Both the position numbers and the translations under genes were made by a program. Source: Rickettsia typhi (GTDB lineage Bacteria > Pseudomonadota > Alphaproteobacteria > Rickettsiales > UBA1997). From it: a stretch of 7,415 nt of DNA. A model generated the notes under the pieces. It was not told where the DNA came from. It did not search any database and saw only the letters and a program-made list of their open reading frames with translations. The DNA lies in contig CAMDGT010000057.1 of assembly GCA_945898025.1 (NCBI GenBank), forward strand, positions 1 through 7,415. The letters run 5' to 3'. Within the stretch, counting starts at the first letter, position 1, and each line of letters begins with the position of its first letter. Positions 6,013-7,415 of the stretch are shown piece after piece.

Positions 6013-7415
6013 ATGAATAAAAGAAGAGTTCTTATTGTTGATGACGAACCTACTCAATGTAAGGTTATTGCTAGGTTAATAGAGAAAATGGATCTCAATT
6101 ATATGATAATAGATCGCGGTATGGAGGTAATAGATTTTTTTATTAACAAAAAAATTATCAACGACCTATCTTGCCATGATTTTGACATTATGTTGCTTGA
6201 TATTTCAATGCCAGATATTGATGGCTTATCTGTATTAAGACAAATCAACCAATCAATCGGAGATATTCAAGTTATAATGTTAACCGCCAGCGAAGATGTA
6301 AGTTATGCAGTTGCCGCAATTAACCTTGGTGCCATTGATTATGTAACTAAAAATGATCCAGAAATAAGCACTAGAATCAACACTTCAGTCCTTAATGCAA
6401 TTGAAAAAAGAAACCTTAAATATCAAGTATCAAATTTATCAAGAAGAAATAAAAATCAAGTTTCTTTTTCTGATATTATTGCTGAAAGCGAGGTAATGAT
6501 AAATTGTATCAAATTAGCTAAAAAGGTTGTAAACTCAACTATTCCTGTTTTAATCGAAGGTCCCAGCGGATCAGGGAAAAAATTACTCGCATCAGCAATA
6601 CATGGATCGGGCTCTAGATCTGGAAAACCCTTTATAATTGTTGAATGTAATTTATTGCGATACTCCACCGCAGAAGAAGAAATCTTTGGTTGCGAAAAAA
6701 TAGTAGGAGATAAATTAATCAAAACTATGGGAAAAATTCGTGAAGCATCAAACGGCACAATATTTTTTAGCAAAATAGACTCCTTAAAGCTTGATTTACA
6801 AATAAAAATTTTAAGATTTCTTCAAGAGGGGGATTTTCAATCAGCCGGCTCAAAACAATTTACCCAAGCGAATGTTAGAACTATATTTTCAACCCGCAAA
6901 AATATGTCCTCACTTTCCGATTATCGCAGATTTCGTGAAGATCTTCGTTTTCGCATTTCAGCATTTCAAATTAATGTCCCATCTCTAAAAGAAAGAGGAA
7001 ATAGCGAAATAAAGTTACTAATTGAGAATTTTTACCGTAATTTTAGCATCAATGAAAATAAGAAAATTCGTGAAATAAGTGATGTTGCCATGGAGGCACT
7101 GATAAATCATGAGTGGGAAGATAATGTTCGTCAGCTAAAAAATCAAATTTTTAGAGCCATATTAATTTGTGACGAAGAAACCCTCGAACTAAAGCATTTT
7201 CTGCAAATAGTCAACAAGAAAGAAAACAATGCCACCTGCTCTAAGTCGAAAATAAAGAAAAGAATCAATATTAACAGTGAATTAATTGATATTTTTGATG
7301 ATGATGGTAGATGCAAATCTATGGAAGAAATTGAAGAAGAAATTATCAAAAGAATGGTGGGCATTTATAAAGGAAATTTAAGTGAAATTTCTAAACAACT
7401 TAGAATTGGAAGATC
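6013..7415 (+). CDS. NtrC-architecture response regulator with degenerate sigma-54 AAA+ domain (3' partial)
   Basis: The frame opens at an ATG 6 nt after ppsR and is still open at the window end, after 467 codons. Residues 1-120 form a complete receiver: acidic pocket DDE (10-12), phospho-acceptor Asp63 in LLDISMPDIDG, Thr91 and Lys113. Residues about 150-395 match the sigma-54-activator AAA+ domain. Walker A is GPSGSGKK (183-190), FREDLRFR (307-314) keeps both arginine-finger positions, and WEDNVRQLKN (368-377) replaces WPGNVRELEN. The GAFTGA loop is gone (IVGDKL at 230-235), Walker B reads GTIFFSKI instead of GTLFLDEI, and the sensor I Asn is Arg295. A Fis-type helix-turn-helix starts near 437 (EEIEEEIIKRM, then GNLSEISKQLRIGRS) and is cut by the window end. 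It is thus a DNA-binding response regulator that probably cannot hydrolyse ATP or remodel sigma-54 holoenzyme. NtrX is the nearest well-known Rickettsiales relative, but the match is not close enough for a gene name. The cognate kinase is not in view. Confidence 0.88.
   Translation, partial: MNKRRVLIVDDEPTQCKVIARLIEKMDLNYMIIDRGMEVIDFFINKKIINDLSCHDFDIMLLDISMPDIDGLSVLRQINQSIGDIQVIMLTASEDVSYAVAAINLGAIDYVTKNDPEISTRINTSVLNAIEKRNLKYQVSNLSRRNKNQVSFSDIIAESEVMINCIKLAKKVVNSTIPVLIEGPSGSGKKLLASAIHGSGSRSGKPFIIVECNLLRYSTAEEEIFGCEKIVGDKLIKTMGKIREASNGTIFFSKIDSLKLDLQIKILRFLQEGDFQSAGSKQFTQANVRTIFSTRKNMSSLSDYRRFREDLRFRISAFQINVPSLKERGNSEIKLLIENFYRNFSINENKKIREISDVAMEALINHEWEDNVRQLKNQIFRAILICDEETLELKHFLQIVNKKENNATCSKSKIKKRININSELIDIFDDDGRCKSMEEIEEEIIKRMVGIYKGNLSEISKQLRIGR

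Noticed and set aside
6456..6773. Minus-strand open frame of 105 codons
   Set aside because: It is antisense to the AAA+ domain of the response regulator, whose + strand frame is continuous and clearly conserved.
7143..7364. Minus-strand open frame of 73 codons rich in Ser, Leu and Ile
   Set aside because: It is antisense to the end of the regulator's AAA+ domain and the start of its HTH; the composition follows from the lysine- and aspartate-rich sense strand.
1..7415. CRISPR array, tRNA, insertion sequence or phage signals
   Set aside because: No regularly spaced repeats, cloverleaf-like GC-rich segments, transposase motifs or terminal inverted repeats were seen by eye on either strand.

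Overview
The window is a strongly AT-rich stretch of bacterial chromosome in which every recognisable gene lies on the + strand. The organism is most likely an alphaproteobacterium of the Rickettsiales or a close relative. The grounds are the base composition, the lack of clear Shine-Dalgarno sites, a Rickettsiales-like VirB10, a PEP-synthase/PPDK regulatory protein, and an NtrC-type regulator whose sigma-54-specific parts have decayed. The assignment rests on recalled family features, not on a tree. A histidine-type HisH tail at the left edge would be unusual for classical Rickettsia, Ehrlichia or Anaplasma. It would fit a less reduced lineage, or a HisH used in surface-sugar synthesis.

Left part (1-1188): the last 44 codons of a HisH-type glutamine amidotransferase are followed after 36 bp by an intact 338-codon ORF. 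That ORF matches only the C-terminal half of small PurL (FGAM synthetase). The N-terminal half, which the enzyme needs for activity, is not upstream here. Next (1275-3479) is a 734-aa protein joining a PlsC/PlsB-like acyltransferase, a helical middle region and a C-terminal alpha/beta hydrolase with a complete-looking Ser/Asp/His triad.

Middle (3480-3795): a 316-bp non-coding, very AT-rich gap. It holds a terminator-like hairpin that overlaps the preceding stop codon, a perfect 28-bp palindrome without spacer, a second weak hairpin, and a consensus TATAAT box upstream of virB10.

Right part (3796-7415): virB10 (type IV secretion channel/scaffold), ppsR (PPDK or PEP synthase regulatory kinase/phosphorylase) and an NtrC-architecture response regulator that runs off the window end. 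Gaps are 3 and 6 nt, and all three ORFs share one reading frame, so they are very probably one operon. Grouping a secretion subunit, a central-carbon switch and a response regulator is unusual. The regulator keeps a complete phospho-acceptor pocket but has lost the GAFTGA loop, the Walker B Asp-Glu and the sensor I Asn. It is therefore probably a sigma-54-independent DNA-binding regulator. No tRNA, rRNA, CRISPR or insertion sequence was seen.
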